A stretch of DNA of 6,635 bases from A37T11 sp964546645 (GCA_964546645.1 CAZJKM010000129.1:1-6635), one strand, 5' to 3'. Numbered from the stretch's first letter, positions 1-6,571 are shown. Numbers and translations are program-made. The notes: a model not told the origin generated them from the letters alone.

Positions 1-238
1 TATGCCGGCGGCAGTGCTCACCGCATTACTGGGATGGCTGATCGGAAAGCCGCTGCTGAAAGCGATCCGCAGGCCTGAAGGGCCACTGATCGGGAAAGCG
101 GTTAAAGCCGGCGTATTGGCCTTGATTGTGCTGAACGCAGCGTGGGCGGCCGGAGCCGGCAGCTTGCTGATGGCAATAATAATCTTAACTTTGTTACCGG
201 TCTCCGTAGTCCTGGCAAAAACGTTTGCCGTCACCTGA
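1..238 (+). CDS. eboC: C-terminal end of UbiA-like prenyltransferase EboC (partial)
   Basis: Open reading frame entering from the left edge and ending at TGA 236-238; about 78 residues are visible. Seen: the piece is almost all hydrophobic, with three membrane segments at visible residues about 3-15, 34-50 and 54-72, separated by basic loops (KPLLKAIRRPEG and GKAVKAG). This resembles the last helices of UbiA-family integral membrane prenyltransferases. The DxxxD prenyl-diphosphate motifs that would prove the family lie upstream of the window. Known: eboC, encoding a UbiA-like protein, directly precedes eboD in ebo clusters. UbiA enzymes attach isoprenyl chains to small acceptors within the cytoplasmic membrane. 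Inferred: the identity rests mainly on position just before eboD plus the helix pattern. The ATG at 2-4 is probably an internal Met, not the start. It could be another multi-spanning protein, but the context makes EboC the best call. Confidence 0.75.
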   Translation, partial: MPAAVLTALLGWLIGKPLLKAIRRPEGPLIGKAVKAGVLALIVLNAAWAAGAGSLLMAIIILTLLPVSVVLAKTFAVT

Positions 239-288
239 CGCAATGGCTCCGGAACCGTATGTGAAGCAGCATAGTGTGTAAAACAGAA

Positions 289-1458
289 ATGGAATATTTA
301 GAACAGTCCTTCCTCGTACCTTATAATTATCGCGTTTATTTTACAGACGACCTGTTTAGCCCGGCCAACCCGTTGTTATCCGGTTTTTTTGCCGAAATGA
401 TACCGCCTGGCGAAACGGCAAAACTACTGGTTGTGGCTGATCAGGGTGTAATGGACAGGCTCCCTGCCATCGGCCCGCATATACGGGCTTATTTTGCCGG
501 CAGTACGGTGAAGCTTTCCGGTGACCTGCTCGTCGTACCGGGTGGGGAAGCGGTTAAAAATGACGACCGGTATGTCGGTCAAATAATTGATGCGGTGGAT
601 CAATATGGGATCGACCGTCACTCGTATATCATGGCCATTGGTGGTGGCGCCGTGCTGGATGCAGTGGGCTACGCAGCAGCCATTGCACATCGGGGGATCC
701 GCCATATACGGGTCCCGACAACGGTATTGTCACAGAACGATTCCGGTGTTGGTGTTAAAAACAGTATCAACTACCGGGGTAAGAAAAACTTCTTGGGTAC
801 GTTCGTGCCACCCGTGGCCGTTTTCAACGATTTTGCTTTTTTAACGATGCTTGACGCAAAGCAATGGCGCTGCGGCATAGCAGAGGCCGTCAAAGTGGCA
901 TTAATAAAAGATGCCGCCTTTTTCGGATGGTTGGAAGAACATGCCGCTGCACTGGCCGGCCGTGATACGGCTTGTATGCAATATCTCGTGCGGCGATGTG
1001 CCGAGCTGCATATGGAACACATCCGCTCCGGCGACCCGTTTGAGAAAGGGTCGTCCCGTCCGTTGGATTTCGGCCACTGGGCGGCCCATAAACTGGAGCA
1101 GCTGACCGGCTTTGAACTGCTGCACGGTGAAGCGGTAGCGATAGGCATTGCACTTGACAGTGTATATTCGGCTCTTTCAGGAAAAATATCGCTGCCGGAT
1201 GCGGAACGGATTGTGCGGATCCTGCTGGCCTGTGGTTTACCCATCAGTCACCCCATGCTGGAAGGAAATGTATTACTGCATGGGCTTGAAGAGTTCAGGG
1301 AACATCTGGGAGGGCGTCTTACCATCATGTTGTTGCGGGCGATCGGTACCGGCGAAGAAGTTCATGAGATGGAGCCGGCACTCATCCGGAAAGCCGCTGA
1401 AAAGCTATTAAATTATTCTCAGAATCAGTCCTTATGGAAATTGGCGGAAACCACCTGA
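289..1458 (+). CDS. eboD: EboD, dehydroquinate synthase-like sugar phosphate cyclase
   Basis: A 389-residue protein of the AroB/sugar phosphate cyclase superfamily, cytoplasmic, NAD- and metal-dependent. Seen: GGEAVKND at 85-92, the NAD-binding GGGAVLDAVG run at 118-127, AHRG at 133-136, PTTVLSQNDSGVG from 143, KKN at 165-167, AEAVK at 198-202, GHWAAH at 262-267 and LHGEAVAIG at 278-286. E199, H263 and H279 match the zinc triad of fungal DHQ synthase (E194, H271, H287) with the correct spacing, and H267 matches H275. Some substrate-contact positions differ: the usual Lys of ELK is H241, the Asn of LNxGH is D260, and the C-terminal DKK pair is FRE at 336-338. A canonical shikimate-pathway AroB is therefore unlikely; the substrate is probably another sugar phosphate. 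ATG 289 is chosen as start. An in-frame GTG at 274 would add five residues, and a stop at 262-264 limits further extension. The gene follows eboC after about 50 nt and overlaps eboE, which indicates an operon. Confidence 0.88.
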   Translation: MEYLEQSFLVPYNYRVYFTDDLFSPANPLLSGFFAEMIPPGETAKLLVVADQGVMDRLPAIGPHIRAYFAGSTVKLSGDLLVVPGGEAVKNDDRYVGQIIDAVDQYGIDRHSYIMAIGGGAVLDAVGYAAAIAHRGIRHIRVPTTVLSQNDSGVGVKNSINYRGKKNFLGTFVPPVAVFNDFAFLTMLDAKQWRCGIAEAVKVALIKDAAFFGWLEEHAAALAGRDTACMQYLVRRCAELHMEHIRSGDPFEKGSSRPLDFGHWAAHKLEQLTGFELLHGEAVAIGIALDSVYSALSGKISLPDAERIVRILLACGLPISHPMLEGNVLLHGLEEFREHLGGRLTIMLLRAIGTGEEVHEMEPALIRKAAEKLLNYSQNQSLWKLAETT

Positions 1459-2639
1459 CCTATTGCAGCAATATCCATCCCGGAGAAAGCTGGGAAGATC
1501 ATTTCATGCAGTTAAAGCTTCATTTTCCCGGAATCCGTGAGGCCCTGGCTGGTAACTCGCCCATGGCACTCGGACTGCGGATCGCCAATAATGCCAGCTG
1601 TACGCTGGATGAGGAGAAGCACCTGGAAGAATTCCGTCATTGGCTTCATCAGCATCAGGCCTATGTATTTGCCATTAATGGGTTCCCCTATGGAAGTTTT
1701 CACGGGAGTGCGGTAAAAGACCAGGTGCATACGCCCGACTGGACAACGCCGGAACGCAGGGATTATACCATGCGGCTGGCCCGTATACTCAGTCGCCTGC
1801 CACAGAACGGTCAGGATGGTGGTATTTCCACCTCACCCCTCAGCTACAGGCGCTGGCATACGCCGTCGGATCGGCCACAGGTGGTTGCCAAAGCCACTGC
1901 CCATATGGTAGAGGTCTTGCTATACCTGATTTCCCTTCGGGAGGATACCGGCAAGGTCATCCATCTGGATATAGAGCCTGAACCCGACGGCGTACTGGAA
2001 ACCGGTGAAGAATTTATACAATGGTATGAACAGGAATTAACGCAGCAGGCGTTGCCAGCCATACAGGGAGCCCTCGGAATAAGTACCGCTGATGCCGGCG
2101 GCATATTGCGAGAGCATATCCGCCTTTGTTATGACGTATGTCATTTTGCCGTGGGTTATGAACCGCATGCGTACTGTATGGAACAACTGAGCGCAAAGCA
2201 GATCCGTATCGGCAGGGTGCAGCTCAGTGCTGCGCTGAAGGTCTCTCTCGGGGAAGCCCCTGAACGAAATCGCATTGCGGAAGCGCTGGCCGCCTACAAT
2301 GAGCCCGTCTACCTGCACCAGGTGGTCGCACAGACGCGGGCAGGTGGCCTCGTGCGGTATCCGGACCTATCAGAAGCACTCCGTGATGTCCAGAATGTAC
2401 AGGTCAGCGAATGGCGTGCCCACTACCATGTTCCGGTGTTTATGGATGACTTCGGGTTGCTGCAATCCACACAGGCGGACATAAAAACGGTTCTTGATCT
2501 CATTAAAAAACAGGATCTGTGCCGTCATCTGGAGGTGGAAACATATACCTGGGATGTGCTGCCTGCATCTTATAAACTTCCGGTTGGACAGTCGATCATC
2601 CGCGAATTGTCGTGGGTACGGCAACAACTGGCAAACTGA
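1434..2639 (+). CDS. eboE: EboE, TIM-barrel isomerase-like metabolite traffic protein
   Basis: A 401-residue cytoplasmic protein of the EboE family, distantly related to xylose isomerase-like (PF01261) TIM barrels. Seen: the N-terminal LTYCSNIHPGESW at 8-20 is the hallmark I recognise for EboE. Further strand-end motifs are NGFPYGSFHG at 82-91, STSPLSYRRW at 132-141, HLDIEPEPDG at 177-186, CYDVCHFAVGYE at 232-243, RVQLSAALK at 261-269, YLHQ at 293-296 and HLEVETYTWDVLP at 365-377. E181, D234, H237 and E369 lie where epimerases of this fold place their metal-binding Glu, Asp, His and Glu, so a metal-dependent isomerase or epimerase is plausible. No reaction is established. The ATG lies inside the last codons of eboD, so the two genes overlap by 25 nt in different frames, which favours translational coupling. 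No clear Shine-Dalgarno sequence precedes it, as is usual in Bacteroidota. Family assignment is confident; the biochemical role is inferred. Confidence 0.88.
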   Translation: MEIGGNHLTYCSNIHPGESWEDHFMQLKLHFPGIREALAGNSPMALGLRIANNASCTLDEEKHLEEFRHWLHQHQAYVFAINGFPYGSFHGSAVKDQVHTPDWTTPERRDYTMRLARILSRLPQNGQDGGISTSPLSYRRWHTPSDRPQVVAKATAHMVEVLLYLISLREDTGKVIHLDIEPEPDGVLETGEEFIQWYEQELTQQALPAIQGALGISTADAGGILREHIRLCYDVCHFAVGYEPHAYCMEQLSAKQIRIGRVQLSAALKVSLGEAPERNRIAEALAAYNEPVYLHQVVAQTRAGGLVRYPDLSEALRDVQNVQVSEWRAHYHVPVFMDDFGLLQSTQADIKTVLDLIKKQDLCRHLEVETYTWDVLPASYKLPVGQSIIRELSWVRQQLAN

Positions 2640-2644
2640 CAGTT

Positions 2645-4006
2645 ATGCAAAAAACCGTTGTCATCAATGTGGTGGGACTTTCCCGGGGTTTATTGGGCCA
2701 GCATATGCCTTTTCTGACACAATATGCTGCCGAACGGTATCTGTATCCCGTGCAGCCGATGCTGGCTTCCGTTACCAATTCAGTGCAATCCACTTACCTG
2801 ACGGGTAAGTGGCCGGCAGCACATGGCATTGTCGGTAATGGCTGGTACGATCGCACCGATTGTGAAGTAAAGTTCTGGAAACAATCCAATAAACTGGTGC
2901 AGGGAGAAAAGATATGGGACTACCTTAAAAAGCAGGACCCTGCTTTCACCTGTTCAAAGATGTTCTGGTGGTACAATATGTATTCGTCGGCCGATTATTC
3001 GGTCACCCCGCGGCCCAATTACCTGGCTGACGGCCGTAAGCTTCCCGATTGTTATGCGCATCCGGCTTCGCTGCGTGACGAGCTGCAGGAAAAGCTGGGC
3101 CAGTTTCCCTTGTTTCAGTTCTGGGGTGCAGGAGCCAATATCGTTTCCAGCCGGTGGATCGCAGATGCATCGGTTTACACCGACCGTATATACGATCCGA
3201 CACTGACCCTTATCTACCTGCCCCACCTGGATTATTGCCTGCAGAAGTACGGCCCCGAACTGCCGGTTATTGCGCCTGAATTGGAGGCAATTGATAACCT
3301 GGTACGTGATGTGGTCACGTACTATGAAGAACAGCATGCCCGTGTTATCATCCTCTCGGAATACGGTATTACACCGGTAAACCATCCTGTTCATCCCAAC
3401 CGCATCCTCCGACAGGCCGGATTGTTGCAGATCCGGGTTGAGCGCGGACTCGAATTACTCGATGCCGGTGCTTCGCGGGCATTCGCAGTGTCTGATCATC
3501 AGGTAGCGCACGTATATCTGAACGATCCCGCTACCAAAGAACAGGTGATGGAACTTTTCCGTAATACGAAGGGGGTACAACTGGTACTTGACCGTGAAGC
3601 GCAACGGGAATATCACATGGATCACGAGCGGGCAGGCGATCTGGTGCTGATGGCTGATGAGGACAGCTGGTTTACCTACTATTTCTGGGAGGATGATGCC
3701 AAAGCACCGGATTATGCGCGCTGCGTGGATATCCATAAAAAGCCAGGCTATGACCCGGTGGAAATGTTTATGACCTCCAGGCTGCGCGCGGGTTATAAAT
3801 TACTCCGAAAAAAAGCCGGTCTACGCTATGTCATGGATGTGGTGCCTTTGGATGCCGGACTGGTCAAAGGTTCTCACGGCCGCGTGCATCACGATTATGA
3901 TTTTTCGGCTATTGTGATCACCGACCAGACACAGGGAAAAGAAATACTGGAAGCGGTGGATGTATTCCGCCTGATGCAGGACATTATTGGCGGGCAGCCG
4001 GTTTAG
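2645..4006 (+). CDS. eboF: EboF, alkaline phosphatase/nucleotide pyrophosphatase superfamily protein
   Basis: A 453-residue protein with the alkaline phosphatase/NPP fold and no obvious signal peptide, so probably cytoplasmic. Seen: the first strand NVVGL at 8-12, the nucleophile region SVTNS at 42-46 followed by YLTGKWPAAHGIVGNGW at 51-67, TPRPNYLADGRK at 121-132, LPHLDYCLQKYGP at 192-204, LSEYGIT at 237-243 and KGSHGR at 408-413. T44 aligns with the catalytic Thr of NPP enzymes, and D196 and H411 match two metal ligands. Four other ligand positions differ: V10 for Asp, Q200 for His, and E239-Y240 for Asp-His. It may be a phosphodiesterase with an altered metal site or a non-catalytic binder. 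ATG 2645, 5 nt after the eboE stop, fits the family N-terminus (KTVVINVVGL). An in-frame GTG at 2612 would add 11 residues inside eboE and is less likely. It is the last gene of the operon, and its TAG overlaps the stop of convergent panB. Confidence 0.85.
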   Translation: MQKTVVINVVGLSRGLLGQHMPFLTQYAAERYLYPVQPMLASVTNSVQSTYLTGKWPAAHGIVGNGWYDRTDCEVKFWKQSNKLVQGEKIWDYLKKQDPAFTCSKMFWWYNMYSSADYSVTPRPNYLADGRKLPDCYAHPASLRDELQEKLGQFPLFQFWGAGANIVSSRWIADASVYTDRIYDPTLTLIYLPHLDYCLQKYGPELPVIAPELEAIDNLVRDVVTYYEEQHARVIILSEYGITPVNHPVHPNRILRQAGLLQIRVERGLELLDAGASRAFAVSDHQVAHVYLNDPATKEQVMELFRNTKGVQLVLDREAQREYHMDHERAGDLVLMADEDSWFTYYFWEDDAKAPDYARCVDIHKKPGYDPVEMFMTSRLRAGYKLLRKKAGLRYVMDVVPLDAGLVKGSHGRVHHDYDFSAIVITDQTQGKEILEAVDVFRLMQDIIGGQPV

Positions 4007-4818
4007 TACTGTTCGGTTTCATTCGGGAAAGCCCCTGATTTAACGTCACTGGTATATTGTTTGGTTGCAACGCTGACCTGCTCATAGAGGTCGGCATATT
4101 GCCGTAGAAATTTGGGTTTAAACCCTTTATTCAGTCCCAGCATGTCGTGGGTAACCAGTACCTGTCCGTCGCAATACGGTCCCGCCCCGATGCCGATCGT
4201 AGGTATGTTAAGCTGTGAGGTGACTTCTTTTGTCAGTTTAGCCGGAATTTTTTCCAGTACGATCGCAAAACAGCCTGCCTGTTGCAGTACCAGGCTGTCC
4301 TCTTTCAGCTTATGGGCCTCACTGGCTTTTTGTGCGCGTACCCCATAACCACCGAACTGGTTAACAGACTGAGGTGTTAATCCCAGATGGCCCATAACCG
4401 GTATTCCTGCCTGTGTAATCCGTTCAATTGCCGCTTTTATTTCGACCCCACCTTCCACTTTAATAGCTTGTGCACCGGTTTCTTTCATCACCCGTACGGC
4501 TGCTTCAAATGCCTGTTCCGGGCTTGCCTGGTACGTGCCAAAGGGAAGGTCAACCACTACTAAGGCACGCTTTACACCACGTACCACCGACGCACCGTGA
4601 TAAATCATCTGGTCAAGTGTAATGGGCAGGGTGGTTTCATAGCCGGCCATAACGTTGGCAGCAGAATCTCCTACGAGCAATATATCCACCCCACTGTCAT
4701 CCAACACCCTGGCCAGCGAAAAATCATAAGCCGTTAATACGCTGATTTTTTCGCCACTATCCTTCATCTCCCGGATACGGAGTGTGGTGATACGCTTCGT
4801 TTCATTTTGTACAGACAT
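4003..4818 (-). CDS. panB: 3-methyl-2-oxobutanoate hydroxymethyltransferase PanB
   Basis: The first committed enzyme of pantothenate (hence CoA) synthesis. It transfers a hydroxymethyl group from 5,10-methylenetetrahydrofolate to 3-methyl-2-oxobutanoate, giving ketopantoate, in the cytoplasm. Seen: 271 residues, the usual length for the family (E. coli 264). Motifs in order are LTAYD at 28-32, VGDSAANVMAGY at 49-60 with metal ligand D51, DLPFGTY at 90-96 with D90, KVEGG at 120-124 with E122, MGHLGLTPQSVNQFGGY at 142-158, VLEKIP at 187-192 with catalytic E189, and IGIGAGPYCDGQVLV at 208-222. All key residues are present, so it should be active. It starts 21 nt downstream of obgE on the same strand, so co-transcription with adk-obgE is likely, though a separate promoter is possible. 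Its TAA overlaps the eboF TAG in opposite orientation. There is no sign of panC or panD in the window. Confidence 0.97.
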   Translation of the reverse strand: MSVQNETKRITTLRIREMKDSGEKISVLTAYDFSLARVLDDSGVDILLVGDSAANVMAGYETTLPITLDQMIYHGASVVRGVKRALVVVDLPFGTYQASPEQAFEAAVRVMKETGAQAIKVEGGVEIKAAIERITQAGIPVMGHLGLTPQSVNQFGGYGVRAQKASEAHKLKEDSLVLQQAGCFAIVLEKIPAKLTKEVTSQLNIPTIGIGAGPYCDGQVLVTHDMLGLNKGFKPKFLRQYADLYEQVSVATKQYTSDVKSGAFPNETEQY

Positions 4819-4822
4819 GAAG

Positions 4823-4830
4823 CAAATGTA
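4823..4830 (-). promoter_or_regulatory. Possible Bacteroidota -7 promoter element before panB
   Basis: On the - strand the obgE-panB gap reads TACATTTG, a full match to the Bacteroidota -7 consensus TAnnTTTG. It lies only 4 nt before the panB ATG, so a transcript from it would begin at or next to the start codon and be essentially leaderless. No TTTG-like -33 element is visible at the expected distance, and the gap is AT-rich, so a chance match is quite possible. Confidence 0.3.
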
Positions 4831-4839
4831 GTAAATAAA

Positions 4840-5835
4840 TTAATTGATCGTTTTCCAGATCAGGTCTTTTAGCTCCTGAATGCCCTGACCTGCCACGGAG
4901 GAAATAAAAACAGCAGGTATGCCGGCCGGCAGCAGTTGCTTCATTTCTGCCTGGAGTTCGTCGTCCAGCAGGTCAGATTTGGTGATAGCCAGTAGTCTGG
5001 GTTTTTGCAGCAGTTCCGGGTTATAAGCGGTCAGCTCGCTCAGTAAAATGTCGTATTCTTCGCCGATCGTCCTGCCCGTATCAGCGGGTACCATAAACAA
5101 CAGTACCGAATTGCGCTCAATATGCCGCAGGAAACGGTATCCCAATCCCTTGCCCTCGGATGCGCCTTCAATGATACCGGGGATGTCGGCCATGACAAAA
5201 GAACGGCTGTCACGATAAGAAACGATGCCGAGGTTGGGTACCAGTGTGGTAAAGGGATAATCTGCGATTTCCGGTTTGGCAGCGGAGACAACTGACAGAA
5301 GCGTCGACTTACCCGCATTGGGGAAGCCCACCAGCCCTACATCGGCCAGCACTTTCAGTTCGAGGATCATCCATTCCTCTTTTCCGGGCTCCCCGGGCTG
5401 CGCAAACCGGGGGGTTTGCTGCGTAGCACTTTTGAAATGCCAGTTTCCAAGACCTCCTCTCCCTCCGGCTGTCAATATATTGGTCTCACCGTCTTCTGTA
5501 ATCTCAAAAAGCACTTCATTCGTTTCAGCATGCCGGGCTATGGTTCCCAATGGCACTTCGAGGATCTCATCTTTTCCATTGGCTCCATGACACAGCGCAC
5601 TTCCTCCCGGACCGCCGTTGTCAGCAATCACATGCTTCCGGAATTTCAGGTGTAGCAATGTCCAGAGCTGGCGGTTGCCTTTCAGAATGATGTGGCCGCC
5701 TCTTCCGCCATCTCCTCCGTCGGGACCACCCTTTGCCGTGTGCTTGTCACGATGCAGATGTGCCGAGCCGGCACCGCCCTGTCCCGAACGGCAGCAGATT
5801 TTTACATAGTCAACAAAGTTGGAACCCTGGGCCAT
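4840..5835 (-). CDS. obgE: GTPase ObgE/CgtA
   Basis: A conserved Obg-family GTPase that binds the large ribosomal subunit and acts in 50S assembly and stress or growth control; cytoplasmic and normally essential. Seen: the N-terminal glycine-rich Obg domain at about 4-160 (FVDYVKI at 7-13, KGGPDGGDGGRGG at 35-47, GGRGGLGNWHF at 124-134). The G domain follows: G1 GFPNAGKST at 170-178, G2 TT at 196-197 within DYPFTT, G3 DIPG at 217-220, G4 TKSD at 285-288 and G5 SSVAG at 312-316. At 331 residues it has no C-terminal OCT domain, which is common for Bacteroidota Obg proteins. All nucleotide-binding motifs are intact. ATG 5835 fits the family N-terminus (xxSNFVDYV). It lies 69 nt downstream of adk on the same strand, and the spacer is filled by a repeat array with no promoter match I could see, so it probably shares the adk transcript. 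Confidence 0.97.
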   Translation of the reverse strand: MAQGSNFVDYVKICCRSGQGGAGSAHLHRDKHTAKGGPDGGDGGRGGHIILKGNRQLWTLLHLKFRKHVIADNGGPGGSALCHGANGKDEILEVPLGTIARHAETNEVLFEITEDGETNILTAGGRGGLGNWHFKSATQQTPRFAQPGEPGKEEWMILELKVLADVGLVGFPNAGKSTLLSVVSAAKPEIADYPFTTLVPNLGIVSYRDSRSFVMADIPGIIEGASEGKGLGYRFLRHIERNSVLLFMVPADTGRTIGEEYDILLSELTAYNPELLQKPRLLAITKSDLLDDELQAEMKQLLPAGIPAVFISSVAGQGIQELKDLIWKTIN

Positions 5836-5837
5836 TA

Positions 5838-5921
5838 TTGGTGATTAGTTGATTGGTAATTAGTTGATTAGTGACACTGCCGACTGTTGGCTATCAACTG
5901 TTGACTACCGACTGATAACTC
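5838..5921 (-). repeat. Degenerate 7/8-mer tandem repeat array between adk and obgE
   Basis: Read on the + strand, 5838-5874 alternates 7- and 8-mers: TTGGTGA, TTAGTTGA, TTGGTAA, TTAGTTGA, TTAGTGA. The 11-mer ATTAGTTGATT therefore recurs exactly at 5844-5854 and 5859-5869. After a short break, 5880-5921 is six adjoining 7-mers: CCGACTG, TTGGCTA, TCAACTG, TTGACTA, CCGACTG, ATAACTC, sharing a YYRRCTR-like pattern in most units. The array covers nearly the whole adk-obgE spacer and continues 17 bp into adk, supplying its stop codon and last four sense codons. Its function is unknown. It resembles the short heptamer repeats scattered between genes in some bacterial genomes. Confidence 0.8.
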
Positions 5922-6483
5922 CATCAACAACCTTGCTGATCGCTGAGAAAATCGTTTCAATCTCACCGATGCCATTGATCTTATTCAGTTTTCCCTGCTC
6001 TTCGTAGTAGGGCAGTACGTGGATGGTTTTGGTAAAATATTCGTCAATACGTTTTGCCAGCTTATCAGCAGCATCATCTGCACGGCCGCTGATTTTCTGC
6101 CGCTCCGCAATACGGCGTTCCAATTCGTCCTGTGTCACGTCCAGTGCGATCACCGTATGAATATCAGTACCGCTGCTTTTCAGGAAAAGATCCAGCGCTT
6201 CAGCTTGTGCCACCGTGCGGGGGAAGCCGTCAAAAATGAATCCCTTTGCCCCTTCGTTCCGATCGATTTCCTGCTCCAGCATGGCAATCGTAATACTGTC
6301 AGGTACCAGTTCCCCATTGGAGATCAGTTCGCTTACCTGCTTGCCGAGGTCTGTTTTGTTGGTGATATGTGCTCTGAAAATGTCACCGGTAGAGATATGT
6401 ACCAGTTCGTATTTGCTGATCAGTTTTTCAGATTGAGTTCCTTTGCCTGCACCCGGAGGGCCAAAAAGTACAATATTTAACAT
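5905..6483 (-). CDS. adk: Adenylate kinase (short-LID type)
   Basis: Catalyses ATP + AMP to 2 ADP in the cytoplasm, balancing adenine nucleotides. Seen: 192 residues, with P-loop GPPGAGKGT at 8-16, AMP-binding STGDIFR at 31-37, DGFPRT at 85-90, ERRIAERQ at 122-129, GRADD at 133-137 and KRIDEY at 144-149. The LID is the short form without zinc cysteines, as in other Bacteroidota enzymes of about 190 residues. ATG 6483 is chosen because MLNIVLFGPPGAGKG is the standard family start. The frame stays open upstream to an ATG at 6594, but those 37 extra residues cover a terminator-like hairpin and look non-coding. The last residues (VISR) and the TAG stop lie inside the spacer repeat array, so the C-terminus may have been reshaped by it. 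obgE follows on the same strand. Confidence 0.97.
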   Translation of the reverse strand: MLNIVLFGPPGAGKGTQSEKLISKYELVHISTGDIFRAHITNKTDLGKQVSELISNGELVPDSITIAMLEQEIDRNEGAKGFIFDGFPRTVAQAEALDLFLKSSGTDIHTVIALDVTQDELERRIAERQKISGRADDAADKLAKRIDEYFTKTIHVLPYYEEQGKLNKINGIGEIETIFSAISKVVDGVISR

Positions 6484-6526
6484 ATGTTTCCATTTTATTG
6501 TTAAGGTATCTCCCATCACCTGAAAC

Positions 6527-6562
6527 TTAAAAAGCCCTGCATCTGTCATTTCAGGGCCTTCA
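6527..6562 (-). terminator. Intrinsic terminator hairpin upstream of adk
   Basis: On the - strand, GCCCTG (6557-6552) pairs with CAGGGC (6539-6534) around a 12-nt loop. The stem extends outward by a G-U, two A-U and another G-U pair, and TTTTT (6533-6529) provides both the lower stem and the U-tract. On the + strand the extension has A-C mismatches and no U-tract, so the structure is oriented for - strand transcripts. It lies 44 nt before the adk start. It either ends a gene beyond the right edge or attenuates adk transcription. Confidence 0.65.
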
Positions 6563-6571
6563 TGGTTATAT

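Noticed and set aside
274..288. GTG start for eboD, five residues upstream
   Set aside because: The ATG at 289 is a better start codon and fits the homologous region; the GTG cannot be excluded, but nothing favours it.
771..1244. A 157-codon open frame on the - strand opposite eboD
   Set aside because: It is entirely inside eboD, which has intact family motifs; the product is Ser/Arg/Ala-rich with no recognisable domain, typical of an antisense shadow.
289..1458. Calling the cyclase a shikimate-pathway AroB
   Set aside because: The ebo context and the changed K250, N268 and DKK positions argue for a paralogue with a different substrate.
2612..2644. GTG start for eboF, giving 11 extra residues overlapping eboE
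   Set aside because: The family N-terminus begins at the ATG 2645; the extra residues GTATTGKLTV look unrelated and the GTG has no supporting ribosome site.
2954..3394. A 146-codon open frame on the - strand opposite eboF
   Set aside because: It is fully contained in eboF, which has conserved motifs through this region; no family features or own promoter were seen.
6019..6480. A 153-codon open frame on the + strand opposite adk
   Set aside because: It mirrors almost all of adk, a confidently assigned essential gene; the Cys- and Phe-rich product has no recognisable motif.
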